64,000 nucleotides of DNA from Nannochloris sp. 'desiccata'. Its lineage: Eukaryota; Chlorophyta; Trebouxiophyceae; Chlorellales; Chlorellaceae. The stretch is from contig JAGTXX020000010.1 in assembly GCA_019044685.2 (NCBI GenBank), positions 1-64,000 of the forward strand. Reading direction: 5' to 3'. The translations under genes were made by a program, and so were the position numbers. How positions within the stretch are numbered: position 1 is the first letter of the stretch; each line of letters opens with the position of its first letter. Under the pieces are notes generated by a model that saw only the letters and a program-made list of their open reading frames with translations, searched no databases and had not been told where the DNA came from. Shown piece after piece: positions 43,930 through 54,864 of the stretch.

Positions 43930-44505
43930 TTGAAATCAAGGCTGGGAGAAGAGCTGGGAGAAAGCTGGGAGATGGCTGGGAAACGGCATTTAAACGCCAC
44001 TCTGAGCAATTCCTGCAAAGAGAAATGTATACTATATCTGCGAGAGGCTGGAGCAGCCTGCTCGCCACCAATGCTGCGTTGATCATAAAGTTGATGATCG
44101 CTCAGGCGATTCCTGATCACTCGCTGCGTCTGCACCCCTGAGTGGCAGCATCTACGATATCAAATTATTGCCATCAGCTGATTGAACATCCAATTGCGCT
44201 CGTTCTCCTCTTGGCCGAGTCGCTGCTGCCATGAGCAAATCAAACTTGTTTCCACCGCCGCTCCCGCCGCCCTCCAGCCACCAGTGGTTCCAAGCTATCT
44301 AAAGAGCGCCAGTTTGGTAGACAAACCTCCGGAAATCAGCGCTGCGCTTTCATATACTGTTGCACCACCCATATGCAGCAAGTTGCCCTGCTCAAACGCA
44401 GCTACACTGGCTTTCTATCTCATTTTGGTGAGGAACGCATTTTCACCGCCAACTGAACATTCCTCGCCGGGGAGATAAAAACCCTGCCTCCTTCACGGAC
44501 TATGC
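43930..44505 (+). repeat. Dispersed repeat R, 3' of ATPase copy 2
   Basis: Starts near GGCTGGGAGAAGAGCTGGGA, passes through the GATCATAAAGTTGATGATCG and GACAAACCTCCGGAAATCAG blocks, and ends with CCTCGCCGGGGAGATAAAAA and CTCCTTCACGGACTATGCC. The last part aligns with YR exon 2 (PRRGDKTPASFADY codons). It is a direct repeat of 46440-46960, so ATPase copy 2 is bracketed by R. Confidence 0.8.
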
Positions 44506-44621
44506 CATTATACACTTACATTCAAACAATTTAATCTGTAAAACCAAAAATTACAAGCAGAGAAAGTGGTAACAAATAGAGTGAAGGGAAACACTAAAAA
44601 CTAAAACTTTTCTTTCTTTCT

Positions 44622-46285
44622 TTATTTATCATCATTTGGAGGTGCTGCATCAAGCTTCCCAGCTTCATACATCTTCAATACAAAATACAACTCTGCAGGA
44701 GAAGGCATTGTCGCCAGTTTATCATCATCTAGGTCAGCAAAGACCGTTTCAGGCAAATCCTTAGCCCATTCAGATTTTCTTCGCAGCGCCACGAGGTTCC
44801 ATTCCACCATTGACAATAGCGCGGCTTCACCCGCCGCATCTTCCAGTTTGTCAAAAGAGACTGCATGCTTGTGCTTCTTTGCAAGGGCGATTTCTCTCAA
44901 CACAGTTTTGTAATTCTCTTTTGTCCAAGCTGCCGGGAAACGACTGCCACCAGCTCTTGAAAACCCTCCAGGCCAGAGACCCCTCTTCACTGCACCTTCA
45001 AGATCCCTGCTTACCCATTTCAAACCCGCTTCCCAGCTCTTGAGACGGTTTGAATGCTTTGCACATCGTTCAAGCAACCCAATATTTCCACCACATATTT
45101 CATACACTCGAGGCCACATGTCAATCTGCTCTCCATTTTCTGTCCTATCAAAGAAAGACGACGGTGCTGTCTTACAAAGCATGAGGCTCTCGACAAATTG
45201 CTTAGCTTCGTCGATGGTAGCCAAGTCTCCAATTTCTTGGGTGACGTATTGCTTGGTGTGGAGACCCTCTGCAAGGCAAATAGAAATTTTAAAGAAAAGA
45301 AAAAGAAAGCATGAGGTGAAGGAGATATGGTGGGTAGGAAAAAAGGCAAATAAATAAGCTGGTAGATAGATTCTAGCATTACACCATTGCTAGTTTGGGA
45401 CACTTTCTCAGCTTACCCTTTTCAAGAAAATCAATCACAAACGATTCAGAGGACGCCAGCACAAAGTGCCCCAGATGGTCTTCTTTTGTCGTAGCAACAA
45501 AGAAACGAAGAAGGGCTTTAAGCTGCGTGCGCCCGGGATCGTCATGCCAATCCAACAGCACGTTGGCCTCGTCAATGATAATGACGGGTTTGTAAGGCAA
45601 AGGCCGTATTGCTTCCAAGCATGCGGTCAAAGAGGCGATGATCGAAGCCATGGGTGGCGCTGGGTCATCTGCCGGCCCGAACAATGTCCCCAAATCTACC
45701 TGGATGTAAGGGAATTTAAGCTTGACAGCCTTCCACCATTTGCCAAAAGCTGTATCTTTAGTGACAAGCTCCCTGATGGCGTTCGCAAACTGCTGCGGAG
45801 AGCTGATATCTTTCTTACGGCAGTTCAGGTAGAGAATAGGAGGAGGGCCTTCACCTATTACAGCTTGGCCTAACTCCCTATCTTTCTTCACTTCTTGAAG
45901 TAGTTTCTGCATGAATATGGGTGTAACATTTAGACGCAAAGTGTGGAGAGAGGTTGAAATCAGCAAGCACAAGATGAGTTCCGCAACAAAAGGGTCAAGA
46001 GGCTTCTGAAGAACTTACTGTTTTGCCGCAATTCGCGGGCCCTAATACAATAAGCAGCTCACTTGGACTATCATCAAACACTTCATTGAGAGCGGCAAGC
46101 TCTTCCTTTCTATTAAAAATCTTGCCAAAAACAGCCGATGATGATCTAGCTGCAGCCCACGCCGTGACCTGAAAACGAGGTCGCAGACTGCCAGCTAAGC
46201 GGACCTTCTGTTCACTCTGGGGAGGTGAGGTTCGGCTTGGAACAGCCCTAGGCTTCGAGATAGTAAAACCTTTTCCTGCCAGCAT
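44622..46285 (-). CDS. ATPase_2-like P-loop ATPase, copy 2
   Basis: Exons 46285-46019, 45906-45417 and 45268-44622; 467 residues, no lesions. Walker A VLGPANCGKT ends exon 1; Walker B is VIIIDEANVLLDW. Exon 2 is the most divergent of copies 1-4 (KKDISSPQQFANAIREL, FPYIQVDLGTLFGPADD), whereas exon 1 is almost identical to copy 4 and exon 3 to copy 3. This patchwork indicates recombination or gene conversion among copies. Repeat R lies on both sides in the same orientation. Confidence 0.75.
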
Positions 46286-46439
46286 CTCCAGAGATGTTTG
46301 GATCGCAATATTTGGCCAAACAGTCGGCGGGGAATCAGCAGGGGGAATCTCTACGAAGGTTTTTTACGGTTTTAATATTTGACAATGACAAATTAATGTT
46401 ATTTATCGTTGATATGTGGGGAGAAATCAAGAAAGCGAG

Positions 46440-46960
46440 GCCTCCCTAGAACTGGCATTTAAACGCCACTCTGAGCAATTCCTGCAAAGAGAAATGTATA
46501 CTATATCTGCGAGAGGCTGGAGCAGCCTGCTCGCCACCAATGCTGCGTTGATCATAAAGTTGATGATCGCTCAGGCGATTCCTGATCACTCGCTGCGTCT
46601 GCACCCCTGAGTGGCAGCATCTACGATATCAAAGTATTGTCATCAGCTGATTGAACATCCAATTGCGCTCGTTCTTCCCTTGGCTGAGTCGCTGCTGCCA
46701 TGAGCAAATCACACTTGCTTCCACCACCGCTCCCGCCGCCCTCCAGCCACCAGTGGTTCCAAGCTATCTAAAGAGCGCCAGTTTGGTAGACAAACCTCCG
46801 GAAATCAGCGCTGCGCTTTCATATACTGTTGCACCACCCATATGCAGCAAGTTGCCCTGCTCAGACGCAGCTACACTGGCTTTCTATCTCATTTTGGTGA
46901 GGAACGCATTTTCACCGCCCCTCCACCTCCAACTGAACATTCCTCGCCGGGGAGATAACG
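46440..46960 (+). repeat. Dispersed repeat R, 5' of ATPase copy 2
   Basis: Nearly identical to the R copy at 43930-44505 from TTTAAACGCCACTCTGAGC onward. It breaks off at CTCGCCGGGGAGATAA (about 46958), where unrelated sequence begins. Confidence 0.8.
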
Positions 46961-47109
46961 ACTTTTTCTTCGAGCCTTTCTTCGAGCTTCTCTTCGCCAA
47001 ATGGCTCGAGGGTGCTCAAATAATAACAATTAAACTAGATACATACTCGATGAAAGTGGTGATTTTATGATTTTACAAAGGGTGATGATGGGCTAGAAAG
47101 GCATATAAA

Positions 47110-47515
47110 GATTTGGCAGGTAAAACTAAAGGTCCTGGTGATGACTTTAAACTCCCTGGTTCGAGTCGGTTCTCCGTGGAGGCGTAGGGGCTTTTCATCG
47201 GTTCGCCCGGTTTTACCCCTCAGATCTCCAGCCGGCTCGCATCGAAAACCAGCCTCAATATACTTGCTGCGGAAGCGAGGGATTGTGGGGTGGGTTCCCC
47301 AATGTTCAACTCTGACCACAAGGTCCCTGAGGCTGAGTGTACAGTACTGCTCCCCTCTTGTGATATGGAGAGCTGATTATGGTCTTGTCCTCTTCCTTCA
47401 TCTGTTTCCTTCTATATATGCATTTCTCTGTCCTTTGTACTAGAGAGACTCGATCATTTCGATGAGGTCACAGGTGAGGTGGCTCGGGTTACATGTAACA
47501 ACTAAACTAAACTAA
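47110..47515 (+). mobile_element. Possible SINE or LINE tail with (ACTAA)n 3' end
   Basis: Near its start it has CCTGGTTCGAGTCGG, a good RNA polymerase III B-box match (GGTTCGAGTCG). Its end has ACTAGAGAGACTCGATCATT and then four AACTA-type units before unique sequence. A B-box head plus a simple-repeat tail is the layout of a tRNA-derived SINE. No second copy exists in this window and no target duplication was found, so this is tentative. Confidence 0.4.
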
Positions 47516-47995
47516 ACTAAAACGTGTTGGAAAGTGCAAATGCCGGGGCATGTCTGGGCATATCAAAGAAGCCCAATGGGAAAAGAATGCGTCTATTTAG
47601 GATTAACGTGCTACAGCTGGCCATTATGCAGCTCCGCAACGCAGCTTCTGCTGCTCCAGTTCTAAATTAGGCTGTGGGTTTCCGTCGCAGGGTCGGCGGC
47701 GGCGGCTGTTTATCAGACGAGGAATAGGGAGGCACCAGATGCGCTCTCTAAGCTGACGCATGGTGAGTACCATTTATCTGCTAGATAGCTGATACGGTGG
47801 CAACTGATGAAGCTGAAGACCATTGATCAAGGATCGCTGTTTTCAAAATGATATTTTTGAACAATTATTCTCCATCTAAAGTGCTCCAGCGCCAAGACAG
47901 GCTTCAAGCGTATTACTATAGTAATGCGGAGGTCTTTCTGGACTAATTCTCGCTGTTTCTCACTGTTTCCCAGGGTCTGAAAATTTGTTTCTCAG
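47516..47995. other. Intergenic, nothing recognised
   Basis: Between the (ACTAA)n element and YR element C. No gene seen. Confidence 0.4.
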
Positions 47996-47999
47996 GCTG

Positions 48000-48932
48000 A
48001 GCCCTCTGCCGGGACACCAAGCTGGATGGCAATAAGGCGGGCCAGAGCCGACTGAAAGACACTCAGTGTGCCAGAGGGGTGCTGCATCTTTCAACCATCG
48101 ACTGCAGACTGAATAACCGAGTCGATGGAAGCGGCAATGCCATCATACGGGAGCACCACTGCCGTGGTCACTACAGGCTGGTGAGCCCCGGTGACTCTGT
48201 GAATCGCATTCAAAATAGTTGGATTTGGTCGTGAAAAGGAGCTTTCCAAACCACTCTGCACATACCCTATCTATAAGGTACCGCTGTAGAGGCAGCGCGA
48301 GGTGCTTGTATTGGGAGTACACACCAATATCAAGCAAGTTGGCGTTGACCAGCTGTTGGGGGTCTGCGTCCAGATTGACAAGGAAGGCAGCGGGAATTTT
48401 GGCCAACAAGTTGAGCACAGCTTGGTCTGAGAGGTGCTTGATGCCTTCCATGCTCAGCTTCGGCCCCTCGCCCAACATGAATTCACGGACAGCGCCACCG
48501 AGGTCAGGGAGAGCTGGGAGGCCGGGGATGGCCAATGCAGCAGGAAGGTCGTCCTCCTCCTCCTCCTCCTCCTCCTCCTCCTCCTGCTGCTGCGTAGGCT
48601 GGACCTCTGCAACACGCGTCTTCGGAGAGCGTCCTCTCTTCTTTTTCTGAGACCTGACAGGCTCGATAACGGCATAGTCCGCGAAAGAAGCAGGGGTTTT
48701 ATCACCCCGGCGAGGTCTTGTCGACCCTGCAGCAACACCAACAAGGTCAGCGAAAAAGCAGCACAAAAACATCGACAAGGGAGAACCTAAACCTACCCGT
48801 GGGTCCATTAGAAGCTGGCTGGGCTTGAGAAGGTTCTTCAATCGAAGCAAAGAGGTCTGGCTGGGATTCTATTGCTGTGAGCAAGACCCCGGGTTGGGAT
48901 TCAAAATCAGCGGTGGCTCCTGCAGGCTCCAT
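48000..48932 (-). pseudogene. N-terminal exons of the YR-element protein, truncated
   Basis: Exon 1 48932-48797 (MEPAGATADFESQPG...), exon 2 48726-48266 (PRRGDKTPASFADYAVIEP, a run of Glu codons at 48552-48583, then LGGAVREFMLGEGPKLSMEG) and part of exon 3 from 48196. Splice sites are intact for introns 1 and 2, and the phases fit. Exon 3 aligns weakly with the start of the element B frame (SVFQSALARLIAIQLGVP against SSFQNAMIKLRECQLGIP) but has an in-frame TGA. The sequence stops matching near 48000, before the catalytic domain. This copy shows the intact intron 1 that is missing in element A. Confidence 0.65.
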
Positions 48933-49110
48933 GTTGCTCAGGGAGAAAGCTGCTGCAAGTCAGAATAAAAGTTGATTTGATTGAAGATGTGAAATGGAAC
49001 TTAGACTTTACAATACACTCCATGCATGGGGCGAGTGGCAGCTCCCTCAAGGTTGGAAGCTGGTGCAGTACCGGCCAAGAAAGGAACAAGGATAATTGTC
49101 TAGCAGAAAC
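48000..49110 (-). mobile_element. Crypton-like element, copy C (3'-truncated)
   Basis: 5' flank (48933-49110) matches that of element A (7.51-7.65 kb), including CCCATGCATGG. N-terminal exons are present, but no recombinase catalytic region follows below 48 kb. Confidence 0.6.
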
Positions 49111-49254
49111 TAGCATATAAAGACAGTGCAGCTACCTATTTTAAGCGATTATTGTTACATAAAGACGATATCAATAGCATATGAAAAGATAGGTTGATAG
49201 ATGTGGGGGGCATCTGCCCTGAATGTTAAGATTCATTGCTTGGTGGTGGCTGAC

Positions 49255-49765
49255 GGCGGAGGGCGGTGAAAAATGCACATCTCGTCAACGGGGGTAAAAA
49301 GCCAGAGTAACCGCGTCTGAGCAAGGCAGCTCACTGCATGTGGGTGATGGAGCAGTAGGTGAAGGTGTGGTGTTGATTGCCGGAAGTTTCTCCACCAAAC
49401 TGGTGCTCTTTAGACAGCTTGGCAGCCACTGGTGGCTGGAGGGCGACGGCAGCGGCAGCAAGATCAAGCGAGGTTCTCCTCAAGGCAGCAGCAACTCAGC
49501 CAAAAGGATAACAAGCGCAGCTGGATGTTCAATCAGCTGATGGCAATAATTTGATATCGCAGGTGCCGCCACTCAGGGGTGCAGACGCAGCAGGTGATCA
49601 GGAATCGCCTGAGCGACCATCGACATTGTGATCAGGGCAGCACTGGTGGCGAGCAGGCTGCTGCAGCCTCTCGCAGATACGTCTACTATATTTTCTCTTT
49701 GCAGAAATTTCTCAGAATGGCCTCTAAACGCCAGTTATAGGGAGGATAGGGCCTCGCTTTCTTGA
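49255..49765 (-). repeat. Dispersed repeat R, diverged copy between YR element C and ATPase copy 3
   Basis: Follows R in reverse orientation (GTCTGAGCAAGGCAGCTCAC, CACTGGTGGCTGGAGGGCG, GATCAGGAATCGCCTGAGCG, GGCCTCGCTTTCTTGATT) with clearly more substitutions than the copies at 44.0, 46.5 and 52.4 kb. Confidence 0.65.
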
Positions 49766-49836
49766 TTGCTAATCATAGTTTAGATAGATAGTTGTTTTTA
49801 ACCTACTCAGTGACTGCCCTAGCATATATGCTCATT

Positions 49837-49837
<1 letters not shown>

Positions 49838-49869
<32 letters not shown>

Positions 49870-50111
49870 ACAGCCTTTATAAATATATTCTGCTGCCAAT
49901 GACAACAGTTTAACAGATAATAAAGGACACAGCCTGAACCAAAAGAAACAAAGAACAAATCAAGAAATATCAATTCAATATAGTTACCATCCACCGCCGC
50001 ATCAAAGAAAACCGAACGTCTTGGTCCACCAAGGATCACCCGGCGGGTCAGGTGATCCAAAGCTTCATCTCAACGTGACTCAATCCAAAAGATCCTTCCT
50101 GCTCTGGACGC
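49838..50111 (-). mobile_element. GA-tailed retroposon (SINE-like), copy 2, 5'-truncated
   Basis: Reverse-complement match to 38641-38913 with a (TC)n run at its left end (the GA tail on the minus strand). Flanked by a perfect 10-bp duplication ATGCTCATTT (49828-49837 and 50112-50121). It lacks the first ~82 bp of copy 1. 5' truncation with a target duplication indicates insertion by reverse transcription. Confidence 0.8.
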
Positions 50112-50121
50112 ATGCTCATTT

Positions 50122-50524
50122 TCCCCCGGGTCGTTTAGAGCGATATAGCTGCTTTTTCGCTGCTTTGCTCGTTTATTTTTTATTGTATGTGTAATAGAAG
50201 CTTGTTGGATCACTGCGACGGAGACAAAATGCATCCTATCTGCACTTTCTCATCTGCCAGCCTTCACCCATGGGGGAAAAACTTTCAAAAATAGCAAGTT
50301 AGGAGGGGTATCTGGGGGAAAGGGAACAACCGGCGTTTAATCACTCCAATATGCTCCCTGTTATCTATTTCTGAGCCCGCTTTGCTCATTTGAAGCCTCT
50401 CCAGGTCACCCTTAACCCTTCAGTTACTGTGTAAGAAAGGATCATCATAGTATCCCTCCGATCCGGAATTCACAAAATAAATTAACATTAATTTGTCGTC
50501 GTGAATTATTAAAACGATAAAACA
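50122..50524. other. Intergenic, nothing recognised
   Basis: From the retroposon to the conserved ATPase leader. No gene seen. Confidence 0.4.
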
Positions 50525-50597
50525 CTTACGTAGAGATTCCCCTGCTGATCCCCCGCCGATTGTTTGGCTAAATATTGCGATGCAAATATCTCTGGAG

Positions 50598-52258
50598 ATG
50601 CTGCAGCTGGCAGGGAAAGGTTTTACTCTCTCGAGGCCTAGGGCTGTTCCAAGCCGAACCTCACCTCCCCAGCTTGGACAGAAGGTCCGCTTAGCTGGTG
50701 GTCTGCGATCTCATCTGCATCTCAAGGCCTCGGCTGCAGGATCGTCATCGGCTGTTTTTGGCAAGATTTTTAATAGAAAGGAAGAGCTTGCCGCTCTCAA
50801 TGAAGTGTTTGATGATAGTCCAAGTGAGCTGCTTATTGTATTAGGGCCCGCGAATTGCGGCAAAACAGTAAGTTTTTCAGAAGCCTCTTGATCCTTTTGT
50901 TGCGGAACTCATCTTGTGCTTGCTGATTTCAACCTCTCTCCACACTTTGCGTCTAAATGTTACACCCATATTCATGCAGAAACTACTTCAAGAAGTGAAG
51001 AAAGATAGGGAGTTAGGCCAAGCTGTAATAGGTGAAGGCCCTCCTCCAATTCTCTACCTGGACTGTCGTGGAAAAGATATCAGCTCTCCCAAGAAATTTG
51101 CGAACGCCATTAGGCAGTTGGTCATTGGAGATGCAGGTCTTAAGAATTGGTGGGCGGGTGTCAAGATTAAACTACCTGGGTTGGAGCTAGACTTGGAGAA
51201 AATATTCGAGCAAGCAGCTGGCAAACCGCCAATGGAGTCCATCATCGACTCTTTGACCACATTCTTAGAAGCAACGCGTCCATTGCCTTATAAACCCGTC
51301 ATTATCATTGATGAGGCCAACAAGTTAATGAGATGGAGCGATGATCCTGGCCACATAGAGCTTAGAAACCTTCTTGATTTTTTTGTACGGACGACGAAAC
51401 AGGAGCATCTGGGACACTTTGTGCTGGCATCTTCTGAATCGTTTGTGATTGATTTTCTTGAGAAAGGTAAGCTGAGAAAGTGTGGACTAGCAATGGTGCA
51501 ATGCTAGAATCTATCTACCAGCTTATTTATTTGACTTTTTTCTTACCCACCATATCTCCTTCACCTCATGCTTTCTTTTTCTTTTCTTTAAAATTTCTAT
51601 TTGCCTTGCAGAGGGTCTCCACACCAAGCAATACGTCACCCAAGAAATTGGAGACTTGGCTACCATCGACGAAGCTAAGCAATTTGTCGAGAGCCTCATG
51701 CTTTGTAAGACAGCACCGTCGTCTTTCTTTGATACAACAGAAAATGGAGAGCAGATTGACATGTGGCCTCGGGTGTATGAAATATGTGGTGGAAACATTG
51801 GGTTGCTTGAACGATGTGCAAAGCATTCAAACCGTCTCAAGAGCTGGGAAGCGGGTTTGAAATGGGTAAGCAGGGATCTTGAAGGTGCAGTGAAGAGGGG
51901 TCTCTGGCCTGGAGGGTTTTCAAGAGCTGGTGGCAGTCGTTTCCCGGCAGCTTGGACAAAAGAGAATTACAAAACTGTGTTGAGAGAAATCGCCCTTGCA
52001 AAGAAGCACAAGCATGCAGTCTCTTTTGACAAACTGGAAGATGCGGCGGGTGAAGCCGCGCTATTGTCAATGGTGGAATGGAACCTCGTGGCGCTGCGAA
52101 GAAAATCTGAATGGGCTAAGGATTTGCCTGAAACGGTCTTTGCTGACCTAGATGATGATAAACTGGTGACAATGCCTTCTCCTGCAGAGTTGTATTTTGT
52201 ATTGAAGATGTATGAAGCTGGGAAGCTTGATGCAGCACCTCCAAATGATGATAAATAA
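50598..52258 (+). CDS. ATPase_2-like P-loop ATPase, copy 3
   Basis: Exons 50598-50867, 50980-51466 and 51612-52258; 467 residues from the ATG matching the other copies (an in-frame ATG 18 nt earlier at 50580 is also possible). Walker A and B as in the family (VLGPANCGKT, VIIIDEANKL). Exon 1 is chimeric: its first half resembles copy 1 (LGQKVRL, LRSHLHLKASA) and its second half copies 2 and 4 (FNRKEELAALNEVFDD). Exon 2 resembles copy 1 apart from its first residues; exon 3 is almost identical to copy 2. No lesions. Repeat R follows the gene. Confidence 0.75.
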
Positions 52259-52369
52259 AGAAAGAAAGAAAAGTTTTAGTTTTTAGTGTTTCCCTTCACT
52301 CTATTTGTTACCATTTTCTCTGCTTGTATTTTTTGTTTTACAGATTAAATTGTTTGAATGTAATTGCAT

Positions 52370-52925
52370 AATGGCATAGTCTGTGAAGGAGGCAGGGTTT
52401 TTATCTCCCCGGCGAGGAATGTTCAGTTGGAGGTGGAGGGGCGGTGAAAATGCGTTCCTCACCAAAATGAGATAGAAAGCCAGTGTAGCTGCGTCTGAGC
52501 AGGGCAACTTGCTGCATATGGGTGGTGCAACAGTATATGAAAGCGCAGCGCTGATTTCCGGAGGTTTGTCTACCAAACTGGCGCTCTTTAGATAGCTTGG
52601 AACCACTGGTGGCTGGAGGGCGGCGGGAGCGGTGGTGGAAGCAAGTGTGATTTGCTCATGGCAGCAGCGACTCAGCCAAGGGAAGAACGAGCGCAATTGG
52701 ATGTTCAATCAGCTGATGACAATACTTTGATATCGTAGATGCTGCCACTCAGGGGTGCAGACGCAGCGAGTGATCAGGAATCGCCTGAGCGATCATCAAC
52801 TTTATGATCAACGCAGCATTGGTGGTGGCGAGCAGGCTGCTCCAGCCTCTCCCAGATATTTAGTATACATTTCTCTTTGCAGGAATTGCTCAGAGTGGCG
52901 TTTAAATGCCAGTTCTAGGGAGGCC
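52370..52925 (-). repeat. Dispersed repeat R between ATPase copies 3 and 4
   Basis: Reverse-complement of the 46.5-kb copy with very few changes, including the GGAGGTGGAGGGGCGG insert shared only with that copy. At its right end GGGAGGCCTCGCTTTCTTGA is present twice in tandem (about 52918-52975). Confidence 0.8.
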
Positions 52926-53108
52926 TCGCTTTCTTGATTTCTCCCCACGGGAGGCCTCGCTTTCTTGATTTCTCCCACATATCAACGATAAATAACATTA
53001 ATTTGTCATTGTCAAATATTAAAACCGTAAAAAACCTTCGTAGAGATTCCCCCTGCTGATTCCCCGCCGACTGTTTGGCCAAATATTGCGATCCAAACAT
53101 CTCTGGAG

Positions 53109-54763
53109 ATGCTGGCAGGAAAAGGTTTTACTATCTCGAAGCCTAGGGCTGTTCCAAGCCGAACCTCACCTCCCCAGAGTGAACAGAAGGTCCGCTTAGC
53201 TGGCAGTCTGCGACCTCGTTTTCAGGTCACGGCGTGGGCTGCAGCTAGATCATCATCGGCTGTTTTTGGCAAGATTTTTAATAGAAAGGAAGAGCTTGCC
53301 GCTCTCAATGAAGTGTTTGATGATAGTCCAAGTGAGCTGCTTATTGTATTAGGGCCCGCGAATTGCGGCAAAACAGTAAGTTTTTCAGAAGCCTCTTGAC
53401 CCTTTTGTTGCGGAACTCATCTTGTGCTTGCTGATTTCAACCTCTCTCCACACTTTGCGTCTAAATGTTACACCCATATTCATGCAGAAACTACTTCAAG
53501 AAGTGAAGAAAGATAGGGAGTTAGGCCAAGCTGTAATAGGTGAAGGCCCTCCTCCAATTCTCTACCTGGACTGTCGTGGAAAAGATATCAGCTCTCCCAA
53601 GAAATTTGCGAACGCCATTAGGCAGTTGGTCATTGGAGATGCAGGTCTTAAGAATTGGTGGGCGGGTGTCAAGATTAAACTACCTGGGTTGGAGCTAGAC
53701 TTGGAGAAAATATTCGAGCAAGCAGCTGGCAAACCGCCAATGGAGTCCATCATCGACTCTTTGACCACATTCTTAGAAGCAACGCGTCCATTGCCTTATA
53801 AACCCGTCATTATCATTGATGAGGCCAACAAGTTAATGAGATGGAGCGATGATCCTGGCCACATAGAGCTTAGAAACCTTCTTGATTTTTTTGTACGGAC
53901 GACGAAACAGGAGCATCTGGGACACTTTGTGCTGGCATCTTCTGAATCGTTTGTGATTGATTTTCTTGAGAAAGGTAAGCTGAGAAAGTGTGGACTAGCA
54001 ATGGTGCAATGCTAGAATCTATCTACCAGCTTATTTATTTGACTTTTTTCTTACCCACCATATCTCCTTCACCTCATGCTTTCTTTTTCTTTTCTTTAAA
54101 ATTTCTATTTGCCTTGCAGAGGGTCTCCACACCAAGCAATATGTCACCCAAGAAATTGGAGACTTGGCTACCATCGACGAAGCTAAGCAATTTGTCGAGA
54201 GCCTCATGCTTTGTAAGAAGGCACCGCCGACTTTCTTTGATACAACAGAAAATGGAGAGCAGATTGACATGTGGCCTCGGGTGTATGAAATATGTGGTGG
54301 AAACATTGGGTTACTTGAACGATGTGCAAAGCATTCAAACCGTCTCAAGAGCTGGGAGAAGGGGTTGAAATGGATAAGCATGGATCTTGAAGATGCGGTG
54401 CAGAGGGGTCTCGGGCCTGAAGATTTCCCAACAAGTGGCAGCCGGTCCCTGGCAGCGTGGACAGAAGAGGATTACAAAACTGTGTTGAGGGAAATTGCTC
54501 TTGCAAAGAAGCATAGGCATGCAGTCTCATTTAAAAAGCTGCGGAAGATTGTGGGCAAAAAGGCGTTGAGGTCGATGGTAGAATGGAACCTTGTGGCGCT
54601 GCGAAGAAAATCTCCCTGGGCTAAGGATTTGCCTGAAACGGTCTTTGCTGACTTAAATGATACGAAACTGCTGACGATGCCTTCACCTGTAGAATTGTAT
54701 TTCATACTGAAAATGTATGATGATGGTGAGCTAGATGCAGCACCTCCAAATAATGATAAATAA
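53109..54763 (+). CDS. ATPase_2-like P-loop ATPase, copy 4
   Basis: Exons 53109-53375, 53488-53974 and 54120-54763; 465 residues, no lesions. Exon 1 nearly identical to copy 2 (RPRFQVTAWAAARSS), exon 2 nearly identical to copy 3, while exon 3 is copy-1-like at first and then diverges after LKSWEKGLKW (DLEDAVQRGLGPEDFPTSGS, KKLRKIVGKKALRSM). The diverged part keeps the frame and the family's end (MVEWNLVALRRKS, DAAPPN), which argues for selection rather than decay. Upstream leader is identical in style to copy 2. Confidence 0.75.
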
Positions 54764-54864
54764 ATAAAGAAAGAAAAGTTTTAGTTTTTAGTGTTTCCCT
54801 TCACTCTATTTGTTACCACTTTCTCTGCTTGTAATTTTTGGTTTTACAGATTAAATTGTTTGAA

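Noticed and set aside
43930..46960. R-ATPase-R as an LTR retrotransposon
   Set aside because: R lacks TG...CA ends, there is no primer-binding site or polypurine tract, and no gag/pol remnants lie between the R copies.
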